NCBI RefSeq assembly: GCF_012933465.1
Contig: NZ_JABBND010000006.1
Span: 1 to 64,000 of the forward strand
Source: Actinomycetospora sp. TBRC 11914
Lineage (GTDB): Bacteria; Actinomycetota; Actinomycetes; Mycobacteriales; Pseudonocardiaceae
Direction of reading: 5' to 3'
Length of the DNA stretch: 64,000 nt
In this document: piece by piece, positions 10,366-19,287 of the stretch
Numbering within the stretch: position 1 is the first letter of the stretch
Layout of the letters: each line of letters starts with the position of its first letter
Program-made: the position numbers and the translations under genes
Notes under the pieces: model-generated
Databases searched by the model: none
What the model saw: only the letters and a program-made list of their open reading frames with translations
What the model was told of the DNA's origin: nothing

Positions 10366-10414
10366 GCGAGGGGACGATGCGGTCGCTCTACCCGCACGGG
10401 GGTTCCCCTCGTGC
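10366..10414. repeat. second hairpin with shared GCGAGGGGA arms
   Basis: GCGAGGGGA at 10366-10374 pairs with TCCCCTCGTGC at 10404-10414. Its outer arms are nearly the same as those of the hairpin at 10292-10338, so the 205-bp gap holds a duplicated inverted repeat. Confidence 0.45.
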
Positions 10415-10477
10415 GGAGGCGCCGAGCGGCGGGTCCCCGGGTCGCGCCGCGCCCCCGACTCCGCAACGATCACTCCC

Positions 10478-11368
10478 ATGCGCGTCGTCATCTCCGGTTC
10501 GTCCGGACTCATCGGCACCGCGCTGGTGCCCCACCTGCGCAGCGCGGGCCACGAGGTGATCCGGCTCGTGCGCCGGGCCGCGCAGGCCCCCGACGAGCGC
10601 GGGTGGGACCCGCCGTCGGGACGGATCGACGACGGCGCCCTCGACGGCGCGGACGCAGTGATCAACCTCTCCGGGGCGGGGATCGCCGACAAGCGCTGGA
10701 CGGGGGCCCGCAAGCAGGAGCTGCGCGACAGCCGGCTCGTCCCCACCGACGTGCTCGCCCGCGCGGTCGCCGCGCACGGCGTCCCGGTGCTGATCAACGG
10801 CTCGGCGGTCGGGTTCTACGGCGACACCGGCGCCGTCGCCGTCGACGAGACCGGCGCCCGGGGGCGGGGCTTCCTCGCCGACCTGGTGCGCGACTGGGAG
10901 AACGCGACCGCCCCGGCCGCCGAGGCGGGCGCGCGCGTCGTGACGGTCCGCACCGGGCTGGTGCTCTCCCCCGCGGGCGGCCTCATGGGCATCATGCGGC
11001 CGATCTTCAAGGCCGGACTGGGCGGGCGGCTGGGCTCCGGCGAGCAGTACTGGCCGTGGATCAGCCTCGACGACGAGGTCGGGGCGATCACCTGGGCACT
11101 GGAGCACGACTCCGTCTCCGGCCCGCTCAACGCCACCGGCCCCGCCCCGGTGACCTGCCGCGAGTTCACCAAGGTGATGGCGTCGACCGTCCACCGGCCG
11201 GCGCCGTGGATCGTGCCCGGGTTCGCCATGCGCGCCGTCCTCGGGGAGTTCGCCGACGAGGGTGTGCTGGTCAGCCAGCGGGTGCTGCCCGGGGTCCTCG
11301 AGCGGGAGGGCTACGCGTTCTCGCACACGACGGTGACCGCGGCGCTGTCCGCCGTCCTGGACGGCTGA
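10478..11368 (+). CDS. TIGR01777-type SDR epimerase
   Basis: NAD(P)-binding short-chain dehydrogenase/epimerase-like protein, 296 residues, of the SDR39U1/YfcH family (mycobacterial Rv2216 position). The N-terminal [10 protein letters not shown] is the nucleotide-binding glycine motif; [13 protein letters not shown] and LVRDWENAT follow family pattern; a C-terminal DUF1731-like tail includes [14 protein letters not shown]. Substrate is not established for this family. A weak AACGAT lies 7 nt before the ATG. The next gene starts 2 nt after its stop. Confidence 0.88.
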   Translation: MRVVISGSSGLIGTALVPHLRSAGHEVIRLVRRAAQAPDERGWDPPSGRIDDGALDGADAVINLSGAGIADKRWTGARKQELRDSRLVPTDVLARAVAAHGVPVLINGSAVGFYGDTGAVAVDETGARGRGFLADLVRDWENATAPAAEAGARVVTVRTGLVLSPAGGLMGIMRPIFKAGLGGRLGSGEQYWPWISLDDEVGAITWALEHDSVSGPLNATGPAPVTCREFTKVMASTVHRPAPWIVPGFAMRAVLGEFADEGVLVSQRVLPGVLEREGYAFSHTTVTAALSAVLDG

Positions 11369-11370
11369 GC

Positions 11371-12639
11371 GTGGCCGGTCCGCCGGGGCTGCCGGACGCG
11401 GTCGACGTCCTCGTCGTCGGGGCCGGGCTGGCCGGGCTGAACGCGGCGCGGACCGTCGCGCGGTCGGGCCGCTCGGTGGTGGTGTGCGAGGCCTCGGACG
11501 GGGTCGGCGGGCGGGTCCGGACGGACGTGGTGGACGGCTTCCTCGTCGACCGCGGCTTCCAGATCCTCAACACCTCCTACCCGGCGCTGCGGGCGGCCCT
11601 GGACCTCGACGCGCTCGACCTGCGCGCGTTCGTGCCCGGCGCCGCGGTGCGCACCGAGGACGGGCGGCTGCACCGGCTCGCCGACCCGCGCCGGCGCCCC
11701 TCGTGGGCGCCGCGGACCGCGCTGGACGGCCTGCTGGGGCCGCGGGCGAAGCTCGGCGTCGCGGCCTACACGCTGCGCTCGCTGCTCGTCCCGCCCGCGC
11801 GGCAGTCCCGGGCGCCCGAGCGCTCCACGGCGGCCGACCTCGCCCGCTTCGGGCTCTCCGGCGCGGCGACCGAGCGGTTCCTGCGCCCGTTCCTCTCCGG
11901 GGTCACCGGCGATCCCGACCTCGCGACGTCGTCACGGGTCGTGTCGCTGTTCTGGCGCAGCTTCGCGCTCGGGGACCTGACGGTGCCGTCCCGCGGCATC
12001 GGCGCCGTGCCCGCCCAGCTCGCCGCGCGGCTGCCGGCGGACACGGTCTACCTGACGACGCGGGTCGGCGCGCTGACGCCCTCGGGCGCCGGGGTCGACG
12101 TCGAGACCGACCGCGGGCGGGTGCGGGCCGGGGCGGTGATCGTGGCCGCCGAGGGGACGGAGGCCGCGGCGCTGCTGGGCGGCCGCGTCGAGGCGCCGCG
12201 CCCCTTCGCGCTGACCAGCCACTACCACGTCACCGACGTCCCGCCGACCCGGCAGGCGCTGCTGCACCTCGACGGGACCGGCGGGCCGATCGTCAACACC
12301 CTGGTCCTCACCGCCGCGGCGCCCTCGTACTCCCCCGACCACCGTCACCTCGTCGTCTCGACGGTGCTCGGCGCCGACCCGCTGCCCGAGCCGCGGCTGC
12401 GGGCGGAGCTGGAGCGGCTCTGGGGCCGGCCGACGGCGTCGTGGGAGCACCTGGCGACGGTGTCGGTCCCGCACGCCCTCCCCGCGACCCTCCCGCCGAC
12501 CCCGCCGCGGCTGCGCCGCCCGGTCGACCTCGGCGAGGGCCTGTTCGTCGCGGGCGACCACCGCGACTCCCCGTCGACCCAGGGCGCGTTGGTGAGCGGC
12601 CGGCGGACGGCGCAGGCGGCGCTGGCGCGGCTGGGCTGA
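11371..12639 (+). CDS. FAD-dependent amine-oxidase-like oxidoreductase
   Basis: Flavoprotein of 422 residues in the protoporphyrinogen/amine oxidase superfamily. It has an N-terminal dinucleotide site [19 protein letters not shown], then GVGGRVRTD, and a C-terminal [20 protein letters not shown] that closes the FAD site. GTG at 11371 is 2 nt after the epimerase stop, so the pair is probably translated from one message; longer upstream frame is shadow of the epimerase gene. The actual substrate (porphyrinogen, carotenoid or amine) cannot be read from the sequence. Confidence 0.85.
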   Translation: MAGPPGLPDAVDVLVVGAGLAGLNAARTVARSGRSVVVCEASDGVGGRVRTDVVDGFLVDRGFQILNTSYPALRAALDLDALDLRAFVPGAAVRTEDGRLHRLADPRRRPSWAPRTALDGLLGPRAKLGVAAYTLRSLLVPPARQSRAPERSTAADLARFGLSGAATERFLRPFLSGVTGDPDLATSSRVVSLFWRSFALGDLTVPSRGIGAVPAQLAARLPADTVYLTTRVGALTPSGAGVDVETDRGRVRAGAVIVAAEGTEAAALLGGRVEAPRPFALTSHYHVTDVPPTRQALLHLDGTGGPIVNTLVLTAAAPSYSPDHRHLVVSTVLGADPLPEPRLRAELERLWGRPTASWEHLATVSVPHALPATLPPTPPRLRRPVDLGEGLFVAGDHRDSPSTQGALVSGRRTAQAALARLG

Positions 12640-12652
12640 CCCGGGGCTCGGT

Positions 12653-12694
12653 GCAAGCGAAGCGTCGTTGCTTGCGTCCAGTGACAGAAAAGCC
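12653..12694. repeat. small hairpin plus AAAAGCC tail
   Basis: GCAAGC (12653-12658) pairs with GCTTGC (12670-12675), followed by GACAGAAAAGCC. The layout, a short palindrome then AAAAGCC, recalls the repeat at 18814-18880 without clear base identity. It lies between the flavoprotein gene and lipB. Confidence 0.3.
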
Positions 12695-12712
12695 CCGTCG
12701 TCGCGGGCCGAG

Positions 12713-12718
12713 TAGCGT
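12713..12718 (+). promoter_or_regulatory. putative -10 box of lipB (leaderless)
   Basis: TAGCGT, 7 nt upstream of the lipB GTG. It supports GTG 12726 over the ATG at 12774. Confidence 0.45.
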
Positions 12719-12725
12719 CGATCCC

Positions 12726-13478
12726 GTGTCGTCGACCCCGCCCACCCGATCCCACCGCGCGAGCAGCGACGCGATGCAGGTCCTCGACCTCGGCAGCGTC
12801 GAGTACACGCAGGCCTGGGAGCAGCAGCGCGCCCACGCCGCCGCGCGGGTGGACGGCACCGGGCCTGACGTCCTGATGCTCCTGGAGCACCCCAGCGTCT
12901 ACACCGCGGGCCGGCGCACCCAGCCGGAGGACCGGCCCGTCGACGGCACGCCCGTCGTCGACGTCGACCGCGGCGGGCGGATCACCTGGCACGGGCCCGG
13001 CCAGCTCGTCGGCTACCCGATCCTCAAGCTGGCGGAGCCGTTCGACGTCGTCGCCCACGTGCGACGCCTCGAGGAGGCCCTGATCCACGTCTGCGCGGGC
13101 TACGGGCTCGACACCGGGCGCATCGACGGCCGCTCCGGGGTGTGGCTCGCGGCCGGGGCCGGCCGCCCGGAGCGCAAGATCGCCGCGATCGGCGTGCGGG
13201 TGGCCCGCGGGGTGACGCTGCACGGCTTCGCGATCAACGCCGACCCCGACCTCACCGCGTTCGGCGCGATCGTGCCCTGCGGGATCACCGACGCCGGCGT
13301 CACCAGCCTGACCGCCGAGCTGGGCCGCCACGTGACCGTCGAGGAGATCGGGCCCGCCGTTCGGGACGCCGTGCTGGCCGCCTGTTCGGGTGACCTGCCG
13401 GTGAGCGACCACCCGGTCCGGCGGGACGCGACGACGACCGTCGGCGGCGTCGCGGTGGAGATGCTCGCCGGGCGCTGA
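12726..13478 (+). CDS. lipB: lipoyl(octanoyl) transferase
   Basis: Transfers octanoyl from acyl carrier protein to lipoyl domains, the first step of lipoate assembly. 250 residues. The family signature [16 protein letters not shown] is intact; the catalytic pair is Lys151 (in RKIAAIG) and Cys185 (in IVPCGI), with VTLHGFAIN between them. GTG 12726 is preferred because of a TAGCGT box 7 nt upstream; ATG 12774 would remove 16 residues. The partner lipA follows after one opposite-strand gene, whereas in mycobacteria lipB and lipA are adjacent. Confidence 0.94.
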   Translation: MSSTPPTRSHRASSDAMQVLDLGSVEYTQAWEQQRAHAAARVDGTGPDVLMLLEHPSVYTAGRRTQPEDRPVDGTPVVDVDRGGRITWHGPGQLVGYPILKLAEPFDVVAHVRRLEEALIHVCAGYGLDTGRIDGRSGVWLAAGAGRPERKIAAIGVRVARGVTLHGFAINADPDLTAFGAIVPCGITDAGVTSLTAELGRHVTVEEIGPAVRDAVLAACSGDLPVSDHPVRRDATTTVGGVAVEMLAGR

Positions 13479-13497
13479 CGCCCTACATCGCCGGCGC

Positions 13498-14427
13498 CTA
13501 CACCGCCGGCGCCACCCGCCCGGCGACGAACTCCAGGTGGTCGAGGTCGGACAGGTCGAGCACCTGCAGGTACACCCGCTCGACGCCGACCTCGGCGAAC
13601 CGGCCGAGCTTGTCGACGACCTCGTCCGCGGTGCCGGCCAGTCCCCGCGTCCGCAGCTCGTCGGGCGCCCGCCCGATCGCCGCCGCCCGCCGTCGCACCG
13701 CCGCGTCGTCGTGCCCGGTGCAGAGCACCTGCGCCGTCGAGCGGCGCAGCGTCCGCGGATCGCGCCCCAGCGCGCGGCAGGCCTCGTCGGCCCGGCCGAG
13801 CTGCGCGGCGACCTCGTCGACCCCGGCGAAGGGCACGTCGATCTCGTCGGCGTAGCGCGCGGCGAGCGCGGTGGTGCGCCGCGGGCCGGACCCCCCGACG
13901 ATGATCGGCGGGTGGGGCTCCTGCACCGGCTTGGGCAGCCCGGGGCTCTCGGCGAACGTGTAGTGCTCGCCGGCGAAGCTGTAGCCCTGGCCCATCGGGG
14001 TCGACCACGCCCCGGTCAGCACCTCGAGCTGTTCGGCGAGCATCCCGAAGCGCTCCCGCTGCGACGGGAACGGGATGCCGTAGGCGCGGTGCTCGGCCTC
14101 GTACCACCCGGTGCCCAGGCCCAGTTCGACGCGGCCGCCCGACATCTGGTCGACCTGCGCGACCGCCACCCCGAGCGGGCCGGGCAGCCGGAAGGTGGCC
14201 GCGGTCATAAGCGTGCCCAGCCGGATCGTCGTCGTCTCCCGCGCCAGCGCGCCGAGCGTGACCCACGCGTCGGTCGGTCCGGGCAGCCCCGACGAGTCCC
14301 CCATCGCGAGGAGGTGGTCGGAGCGGAAGAAGGCGTCGTAGCCCGCATCCTCGGCACAGCGGGCGACGCGGAGGAGGTCGTCGTACGTGGCGCCCTGCTG
14401 TGGCTCGGTGAAGATCCGGAGGTCCAC
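13498..14427 (-). CDS. LLM-class F420-dependent oxidoreductase
   Basis: Luciferase-like monooxygenase-fold protein of 309 residues, matching the F420-dependent TIGR03560-type pattern. Visible segments are DAFFRSDHLLAMG, the ELGLGTGWYEAEHRAYGIPFP motif and PPIIVGGSGPRRTTALAARYAD, which shape the F420/substrate barrel. Substrate unknown. It is inserted on the opposite strand between lipB and lipA. Its GTG start is 8 nt from a TAGGCT box, divergent from the lipA promoter within 42 bp. A 15-bp direct duplication (TACAYCGCCGGCGCC) overlaps its 3' end at 13484-13513. Confidence 0.88.
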   Translation of the reverse strand: MDLRIFTEPQQGATYDDLLRVARCAEDAGYDAFFRSDHLLAMGDSSGLPGPTDAWVTLGALARETTTIRLGTLMTAATFRLPGPLGVAVAQVDQMSGGRVELGLGTGWYEAEHRAYGIPFPSQRERFGMLAEQLEVLTGAWSTPMGQGYSFAGEHYTFAESPGLPKPVQEPHPPIIVGGSGPRRTTALAARYADEIDVPFAGVDEVAAQLGRADEACRALGRDPRTLRRSTAQVLCTGHDDAAVRRRAAAIGRAPDELRTRGLAGTADEVVDKLGRFAEVGVERVYLQVLDLSDLDHLEFVAGRVAPAV

Positions 14428-14435
14428 GAGTGATC

Positions 14436-14441
14436 AGCCTA
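14436..14441 (-). promoter_or_regulatory. putative -10 box of the LLM oxidoreductase gene
   Basis: TAGGCT on the minus strand, 8 nt before the GTG start; divergent from the lipA -10 box only 15 bp away. Confidence 0.4.
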
Positions 14442-14456
14442 TCGGGGTAGCGCGCG

Positions 14457-14462
14457 TAGGCT
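14457..14462 (+). promoter_or_regulatory. putative -10 box of lipA (leaderless)
   Basis: TAGGCT, 7 nt upstream of the lipA GTG. Confidence 0.45.
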
Positions 14463-14469
14463 CGGACCC

Positions 14470-15495
14470 GTGACCACGACGACCGGACCCGCGACCGCTC
14501 CCGAGGGACGCAAGCTGCTCCGCCTCGAGGTCCGCAACTCGCAGACGCCCATCGAGCGCAAGCCCGACTGGATCCGCACCCGCGTCCAGACCGGCCCGAA
14601 CTTCTCCGAGCTCAAGGGCATGGTGCGCTACGCGGGCCTGGCCACGGTGTGCGAGGAGGCGGGCTGCCCCAACATCTACGAGTGCTGGGAGGACCGCGAG
14701 GCGACGTTCCTCATCGGCGGCGAGCAGTGCACCCGGCGCTGCGACTTCTGCCAGATCGACACCGGCAGGCCGTCGCCGCTGGACCGTGACGAGCCCCGCA
14801 AGGTGGCCGAGTCGGTGCGCCAGATGGGGCTGCGCTACTCGACGATCACCGGCGTCGCCCGCGACGACCTCGACGACGGCGGGTCGTGGCTCTACGCCGA
14901 GACGGTGCGGCAGGTCCACGCGCTCAACCCGGGCACCGGGGTGGAGCTGCTCATCCCCGACTTCGACGACCGCGACGACCAGCTCGGCCCGGTCTTCGAC
15001 GCCGCACCCGAGGTGCTCGCGCACAACCTCGAGACGGTGCCGCGGGTGTTCCGCCGCATCCGCCCGGGCTTCCGCTACGAGCGCTCGCTCGACGTGATCC
15101 GCAAGGCGCGCGCCGCGGGCCTCGTCACGAAGTCCAACCTCATCCTCGGCATGGGCGAGACCCCCGAGGAGGTCACCGCCGCGATGCAGGACCTGCACGA
15201 CGCCGGGTGCGACCTGCTGACCCTGACCCAGTACCTGCGCCCGTCGCTGCGCCACCACCCGGTGGAGCGCTGGGTGAAGCCCGAGGAGTTCGTGGAGCAC
15301 CGCGACGAGGCCCTGCGCATCGGGTTCGCGGGCGTCATGGCGGGGCCGCTGGTGCGCTCGTCCTACCGGGCCGGGCGGCTCTACGCGCAGGCCAAGCTGC
15401 ACCGGGGCGAGGAGCTCCCGGAGGGCATGGCCGAGCTGGCGACCGAGGGCGAGGCCCGCCAGGAGGTCGGCTCCGTGCTCGCGCGCCGCGCCTGA
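14470..15495 (+). CDS. lipA: lipoyl synthase
   Basis: Radical-SAM enzyme that inserts two sulfurs into the octanoyl chain on lipoyl domains. 341 residues. Both iron-sulfur sites are complete: auxiliary cluster Cys61, Cys66, Cys72 ([12 protein letters not shown]) and the radical-SAM CxxxCxxC at Cys87, Cys91, Cys94 (CTRRCDFC). The C-terminal [11 protein letters not shown] supplies the conserved serine that caps the auxiliary cluster. The next gene begins 45 nt after the stop. Confidence 0.97.
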   Translation: MTTTTGPATAPEGRKLLRLEVRNSQTPIERKPDWIRTRVQTGPNFSELKGMVRYAGLATVCEEAGCPNIYECWEDREATFLIGGEQCTRRCDFCQIDTGRPSPLDRDEPRKVAESVRQMGLRYSTITGVARDDLDDGGSWLYAETVRQVHALNPGTGVELLIPDFDDRDDQLGPVFDAAPEVLAHNLETVPRVFRRIRPGFRYERSLDVIRKARAAGLVTKSNLILGMGETPEEVTAAMQDLHDAGCDLLTLTQYLRPSLRHHPVERWVKPEEFVEHRDEALRIGFAGVMAGPLVRSSYRAGRLYAQAKLHRGEELPEGMAELATEGEARQEVGSVLARRA

Positions 15496-15539
15496 CGCAG
15501 GGCACACCGCCGCCGTCGCCGTACGGCAGAATGGGTGCC

Positions 15540-16283
15540 ATGGCGAAGGGTCCGGCCGGCAAGGCGTCCAAGGAAGAGAAGAAGGCCGCCAAGCAGGCTG
15601 CGCGCGCGGAGCGCCGGCAGCGCTGGTCGCAGATCTGGCAGGCGTTCCAGATGCAGCGCAAGGAGGACAAGCTCCTCCTGCCGCTGATGATCGGCGTCAT
15701 CGTGCTGACCGCGCTGGTGGCGCTCGTCGTCGGGCTGCTGATCGGGCAGTCGTGGTTCCTCGTGCCGATCGGGGTGCTCCTGGGCGCGGCCCTCGCGATG
15801 CTCGTGTTCGGGCGGCGCGTGCAGAACAACGTCTACTCCAAGGCCGACGGCCAGCCCGGCGCGGCCGGGTGGGCGCTGGACAACATGCGCGGGCAGTGGC
15901 GGGTGACGCAGGCCGTCGCGGGCACCACCCAGCTCGACGTCGTGCACCGCGTGATCGGCCGGCCCGGGGTGGTCCTCGTCGCCGAGGGCGCCTCGCACCG
16001 CACGAAGAACCTGCTCGCCCAGGAGAAGAAGAAGATCTCCCGGGTCGCCGGGCAGGTGCCGATCTACGAGCTCACCGTCGGCAACGACGAGGGCGACGTC
16101 CCGCTCTCCAAGCTGCAGCGCCACATGACCAAGCTGCCCCGCAACATCGACAAGGACCAGATGGAGACCCTCGAGAAGCGGCTCGCCGCGATCGCGGGTC
16201 GCGGGGGGCCGGCGATGCCGAAGGGCCCCATGCCCAAGGGCGCGCAGATGAAGGGCATGCAGCGCACCGTCCGGCGTCGCTGA
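15540..16283 (+). CDS. DUF4191 membrane protein
   Basis: 247-residue protein of the actinobacterial DUF4191 family (Rv2219 position), function unknown. It begins with a lysine/alanine-rich basic tail, followed by two adjacent hydrophobic segments at about residues 49-69 and 73-91, then a soluble domain with GRPGVVLVAEG and a C-terminal PMPKG repeat rich in basic residues. ATG 15540 is favoured by a CAGAAT box 7 nt upstream; ATG 15531 would add three residues. Its constant place after lipA suggests a link to lipoate or membrane homeostasis, but this is only context. Confidence 0.85.
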   Translation: MAKGPAGKASKEEKKAAKQAARAERRQRWSQIWQAFQMQRKEDKLLLPLMIGVIVLTALVALVVGLLIGQSWFLVPIGVLLGAALAMLVFGRRVQNNVYSKADGQPGAAGWALDNMRGQWRVTQAVAGTTQLDVVHRVIGRPGVVLVAEGASHRTKNLLAQEKKKISRVAGQVPIYELTVGNDEGDVPLSKLQRHMTKLPRNIDKDQMETLEKRLAAIAGRGGPAMPKGPMPKGAQMKGMQRTVRRR

Positions 16284-16310
16284 CGGACGACGGGGCGGGC
16301 TTCGGCCCGT

Positions 16311-16367
16311 GATCACGGGCACGTCAGGCACGTCCACGGTCCCGTTCGCCTGCCCCACGTGCCCCTC
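16311..16367. repeat. GATCA/GCACGT inverted repeat, copy 1
   Basis: GATCACGGGCACGTCAGGCA pairs imperfectly with TGCCCCACGTGCCC near 16351-16364. It agrees with the unit at 8-31 (reverse strand) at 20 of 24 bases. It lies in the 220-bp gap between the DUF4191 and RDD genes, which converge. Confidence 0.5.
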
Positions 16368-16413
16368 GCGAACCCGCGGGCGAGCAGACGGCCCGGTCCC
16401 GGCGTCACCCGGT

Positions 16414-16468
16414 GATCAGGAGCACGTTAGGCAGGTCCGCGGGCCGGTCGACCTGCCTCTTGTGCCCC
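16414..16468. repeat. GATCA/GCACGT inverted repeat, copy 2
   Basis: GATCAGGAGCACGTTAGGCA plus GGTC agrees with the reverse strand of 8-31 at 21 of 24 bases. Its right arm GACCTGCCTCTTGTGCCCC folds back on the left arm. It could terminate both converging genes. Confidence 0.5.
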
Positions 16469-16503
16469 TCACCGTCACCGCGGTCCCGACGACGGGTCCC
16501 CCC

Positions 16504-17064
16504 TCAGCGGGTCCGCACGACGACGGTGCGGCTGACGCGGTCGTGCAGTCCCCGCGCGTCCCGGTCCATGATCAGCGCGGGCACGACGAAGAAGAGCGAG
16601 ACCGTCCGGGCGAGCGCCCACGCCCCCACGCGGCGGGCCCCGTCCACGCGGACGACGCGCAGCCCCGTGAGCACCATCGCGGGCGTCTGGCCGATGAGCG
16701 CGACGGGCAGGGTCACCAGGACCGCCCACACCGCGAGGCTGAGGTAGGCGGGTGCCGGGAAGCTGATGGCCGACGCGACGAGCCCGCCGACGAGCAGGTC
16801 GAGCAGGAACTGCCCGCCGCGCAGCAGCGGACTGCCCACCGAGCCGGGCCCCTCCTCCGGGAGCCCGAGGTCACGACCCGGGTACGCCTCGGCGTCGGGA
16901 ACCGATCTCGGCGACGTCGACGGCCGGGCCGACCCGTTCGGCGCAGCTCCGGGCACCCGTCGTGTCGACGTGGACCCGCGATCCGGACGATCCGAATCTT
17001 CCGGGCGCTCCTGCGTCGCCCGTCCAGGCCCCTCGTCGGTGAGCCATTCACGAATCCACGACAC
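16504..17064 (-). CDS. RDD-family membrane protein
   Basis: 186 residues. The first 75 are polar and low in structure; the rest has three hydrophobic segments (near FLLDLLVGGLVASAISF, YLSLAVWAVLVTLPVAL and ALARTVSLFFVVPALIM). The RDD hallmark is visible as Arg followed by FLLD in the first segment and a C-terminal DRDARGLHDRVSRTVVV motif. Function is not established; some RDD proteins are Na+/H+ antiporters. It is divergent from glnA1 and shares the 255-bp gap that holds the GlnR box. Confidence 0.85.
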   Translation of the reverse strand: MSWIREWLTDEGPGRATQERPEDSDRPDRGSTSTRRVPGAAPNGSARPSTSPRSVPDAEAYPGRDLGLPEEGPGSVGSPLLRGGQFLLDLLVGGLVASAISFPAPAYLSLAVWAVLVTLPVALIGQTPAMVLTGLRVVRVDGARRVGAWALARTVSLFFVVPALIMDRDARGLHDRVSRTVVVRTR

Positions 17065-17178
17065 TCTGACAGGCTACGGTCCCGTGGCGTCGGGATGCGC
17101 CACGGCAGCGTGGCCGATCGGCTCGTCCACGACCCGGCGGCGGACGACGGGACGGCGAAGGATTGTGAGACTGGCCCG

Positions 17179-17216
17179 TTAACTGCTGCGAAACACCGAC
17201 GCGACGAGCGAGTAAC
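17179..17216 (+). promoter_or_regulatory. GlnR box upstream of glnA1
   Basis: Four half-sites with exact 6-nt spacing: TTAAC-N6-GAAAC-N6-GCGAC-N6-GTAAC. The actinobacterial GlnR consensus is gTnAC-n6-GaAAC, so this is a double a/b site. It lies 104 nt before the glnA1 start and 10 nt before a TAGCGT hexamer. Confidence 0.7.
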
Positions 17217-17226
17217 GCCGCCCGCT

Positions 17227-17232
17227 TAGCGT
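17227..17232 (+). promoter_or_regulatory. putative -10 box of glnA1
   Basis: TAGCGT just downstream of the GlnR box; predicted transcript start near 17239, leaving an 80-nt leader. This gene is not leaderless, consistent with its strong Shine-Dalgarno. Confidence 0.4.
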
Positions 17233-17319
17233 CCGGGATCACCTGATGCGGTGAGCGGCACCCGACCGGGCGGGACCGTTCGGGCCGTGACGACAGTGCC
17301 AGAGAAGGAGCCAGCGAGG

Positions 17320-18741
17320 GTGTTCAACAACCAGGACGAGGTCTTCAAGTACATCTCCGACGAGGGGGTGCAGTACGTCGACGTCCGGTTCTGCGACCTC
17401 CCCGGCCAGATGCAGCACTTCACCGTGCCCGCGTCGGAGTTCGACGAGGCCGTGTTCAACGACGGCCTTGCCTTCGACGGCTCCTCGGTCACCGGGTTCC
17501 AGACGATCAACGAGTCGGACATGACGCTGCTGCCCGACGTGGCGACCGCGCGCATCGACCCGTTCCGGGCCCAGAAGACCCTGAACATGAACTTCTTCGT
17601 CCACGACCCGCTGACGCTCGAGGCCTACAGCCGCGACCCGCGCAACGTGGCCCGCAAGGCGGAGAACTTCCTGTCGACGGTCGACGTCGCCGACACCTGC
17701 TTCTTCGGCCCGGAGGCCGAGTTCTACATCTTCGACTCGGTCCAGTACGAGTCGTCGATGAACAAGCAGTTCTACGCGGTCGACGCGGTCGAGGGCGTGT
17801 GGAACACCGCCCGCGAGGAGCCGGGCGGCAACAAGGGCTACAAGATCGCCGCCAAGGGCGGGTACTTCCCGGTCGAGCCCACCGACCAGACCTCGGACCT
17901 GCGCGCCGCGATCGGCACCAACCTCACCAACGCCGGCTTCGCGCTCGAGAAGCTGCACCACGAGGTCGGCACCGGCGGCCAGGCCGAGATCAACTACAAG
18001 TTCAACACGCTGCTGCACGCCGCGGACGACCTGCAGCTGTTCAAGTACATCGTCAAGAACACCGCGTGGCAGGCCGGCAAGTCGGTCACCTTCATGCCGA
18101 AGCCGCTGGCCGGCGACAACGGCTCGGGCATGCACTGCCACCAGTCGCTGTTCAAGGGCGGCGAGCCGCTGTTCTACGACGAGAACGGCTACGCCGGGCT
18201 CTCGGACATGGCCCGCCACTACATCGGCGGCATCCTGCACCACGCGCCGTCGCTCGTGGCGTTCACCAACGCCACGGCGAACTCCTACCACCGCCTGGTG
18301 CCCGGCTTCGAGGCCCCGATCAACCTGGTCTACTCGAACCGGAACCGCTCGGCGTGCGTCCGCATCCCGATCACCGGCAACAACCCGAAGGCCAAGCGCC
18401 TCGAGTTCCGGTGCCCCGACTCGTCGGGCAACCCGTACCTGTCGTTCGCGGCCATGATGATGGCCGGCCTCGACGGGATCCGGAACAAGATCGAGCCGCC
18501 GACGCCGGTGGACAAGGACCTCTACGAGCTCCCGCCCGAGGAGGCCGCCAACATCGCGCAGGTCCCGGCCAGCCTGGACGCCGCGGTCGACAACCTCGAG
18601 TCCGACCACGACTACCTGCTCGAGGGCGGCGTGTTCACCTCGGACCTCATCGAGAAGTGGGTCGAGCTCAAGCGCGACGACGTGACCGGCCTGCGCCTGC
18701 GGCCGCACCCGTACGAGTTCGAGCTGTACTACAACTGCTGA
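17320..18741 (+). CDS. glnA: glutamine synthetase type I (GlnA1)
   Basis: Dodecameric ammonia-assimilating enzyme, 473 residues. GTG 17320 is chosen because GAAGGAG ends 9 nt upstream and the product starts like other GlnA1 proteins ([12 protein letters not shown]); a GTG at 17251 gives an unsupported extension. Motifs: [16 protein letters not shown], the ATP-binding [16 protein letters not shown], and the adenylylation tyrosine Tyr402 in [10 protein letters not shown]. The nearby glnE encodes the modifying enzyme. Upstream GlnR box indicates nitrogen control. A strong hairpin follows at 18758-18798. Confidence 0.97.
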   Translation: MFNNQDEVFKYISDEGVQYVDVRFCDLPGQMQHFTVPASEFDEAVFNDGLAFDGSSVTGFQTINESDMTLLPDVATARIDPFRAQKTLNMNFFVHDPLTLEAYSRDPRNVARKAENFLSTVDVADTCFFGPEAEFYIFDSVQYESSMNKQFYAVDAVEGVWNTAREEPGGNKGYKIAAKGGYFPVEPTDQTSDLRAAIGTNLTNAGFALEKLHHEVGTGGQAEINYKFNTLLHAADDLQLFKYIVKNTAWQAGKSVTFMPKPLAGDNGSGMHCHQSLFKGGEPLFYDENGYAGLSDMARHYIGGILHHAPSLVAFTNATANSYHRLVPGFEAPINLVYSNRNRSACVRIPITGNNPKAKRLEFRCPDSSGNPYLSFAAMMMAGLDGIRNKIEPPTPVDKDLYELPPEEAANIAQVPASLDAAVDNLESDHDYLLEGGVFTSDLIEKWVELKRDDVTGLRLRPHPYEFELYYNC

Positions 18742-18757
18742 TCACCGGCAGCTGACG

Positions 18758-18798
18758 ACGACGGCCCGGTCACCCCCGCGGGGTGGCCGGGCCGTCGT
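18758..18798 (+). terminator. terminator of glnA1
   Basis: ACGACGGCCCGG-T-CACCCC pairs with GGGGTG-G-CCGGGCCGTCGT around a 3-nt CGC loop; a stem of about 19 bp, no T-tract. Confidence 0.75.
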
Positions 18799-18813
18799 GC
18801 GTGTCCGGGGAAC

Positions 18814-18880
18814 GTCAGCGGTGTCGCATCGCAGACACGGGATTCAATGCAGCACGCCGATAGGGTCCGAAAAGCCACAC
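18814..18880. repeat. dispersed repeat, long copy
   Basis: Contains a 25-base block (18814-18838) and a 14-base block (18865-18878, GTCCGAAAAGCCAC) that both recur exactly, in inverse orientation, inside the ArsB-like gene at 53289-53332. The inner palindrome is GTGTC-N8-GACAC. Here the blocks are separated by 26 bases, there by 5. It is relatively AT-rich and fills the gap between the glnA1 terminator and the small gene at 18900. Confidence 0.7.
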
Positions 18881-18899
18881 CGTCGCGCCCGACGTCCGC

Positions 18900-19220
18900 T
18901 CACCGTCGGTCGCGCAGGTCCTCCCGCGGGGACAGCGCCGCGGCGGCCACGTACTGGTACACGTAGCGGACCTCCTCGCCCTGGCTGATCGGGACGCACA
19001 CCCAGCCGACCCACTCCCCCGTCGTCGTGCGCCGCCACCCCAGGAGCTCCCCGGGGACGCGGCTCTGCAGGTCCACGCCCTCCGGGTACGCCCGCGGCGG
19101 GCGCCCGGACGGACGGGGGTACGCGACGGCGAGGTCCACCCAGACCCGGCGGACCTCGGTGCGCTGCAGGGCGCCCGATCGCTCGTTCCGGCGCTGCGCC
19201 GGACCCCGCTCGTCGAACAC
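18900..19220 (-). CDS. small conserved-looking actinobacterial protein
   Basis: A product of about 106 residues lacking recognised domains. The C-terminal two thirds look well folded and coding-like (RVPGELLGWRRTT, EWVGWVCVPISQG, VRYVYQYV). The GTG at 19220 is a tentative start; another GTG about 30 codons in (VDLAVAYPRP) is also possible. It lies 67 nt downstream of glnE on the same strand and may be co-transcribed. I cannot name a function; the Trp/Tyr-rich beta pattern suggests a small SH3- or OB-like domain. Confidence 0.6.
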   Translation of the reverse strand: MFDERGPAQRRNERSGALQRTEVRRVWVDLAVAYPRPSGRPPRAYPEGVDLQSRVPGELLGWRRTTTGEWVGWVCVPISQGEEVRYVYQYVAAAALSPREDLRDRR

Positions 19221-19287
19221 GTGTTCGATGATGACGCGTGGGCCCGGCCGAGCGCCACCGGGCCCGCCGATGTCACTCGCCGGGCCG

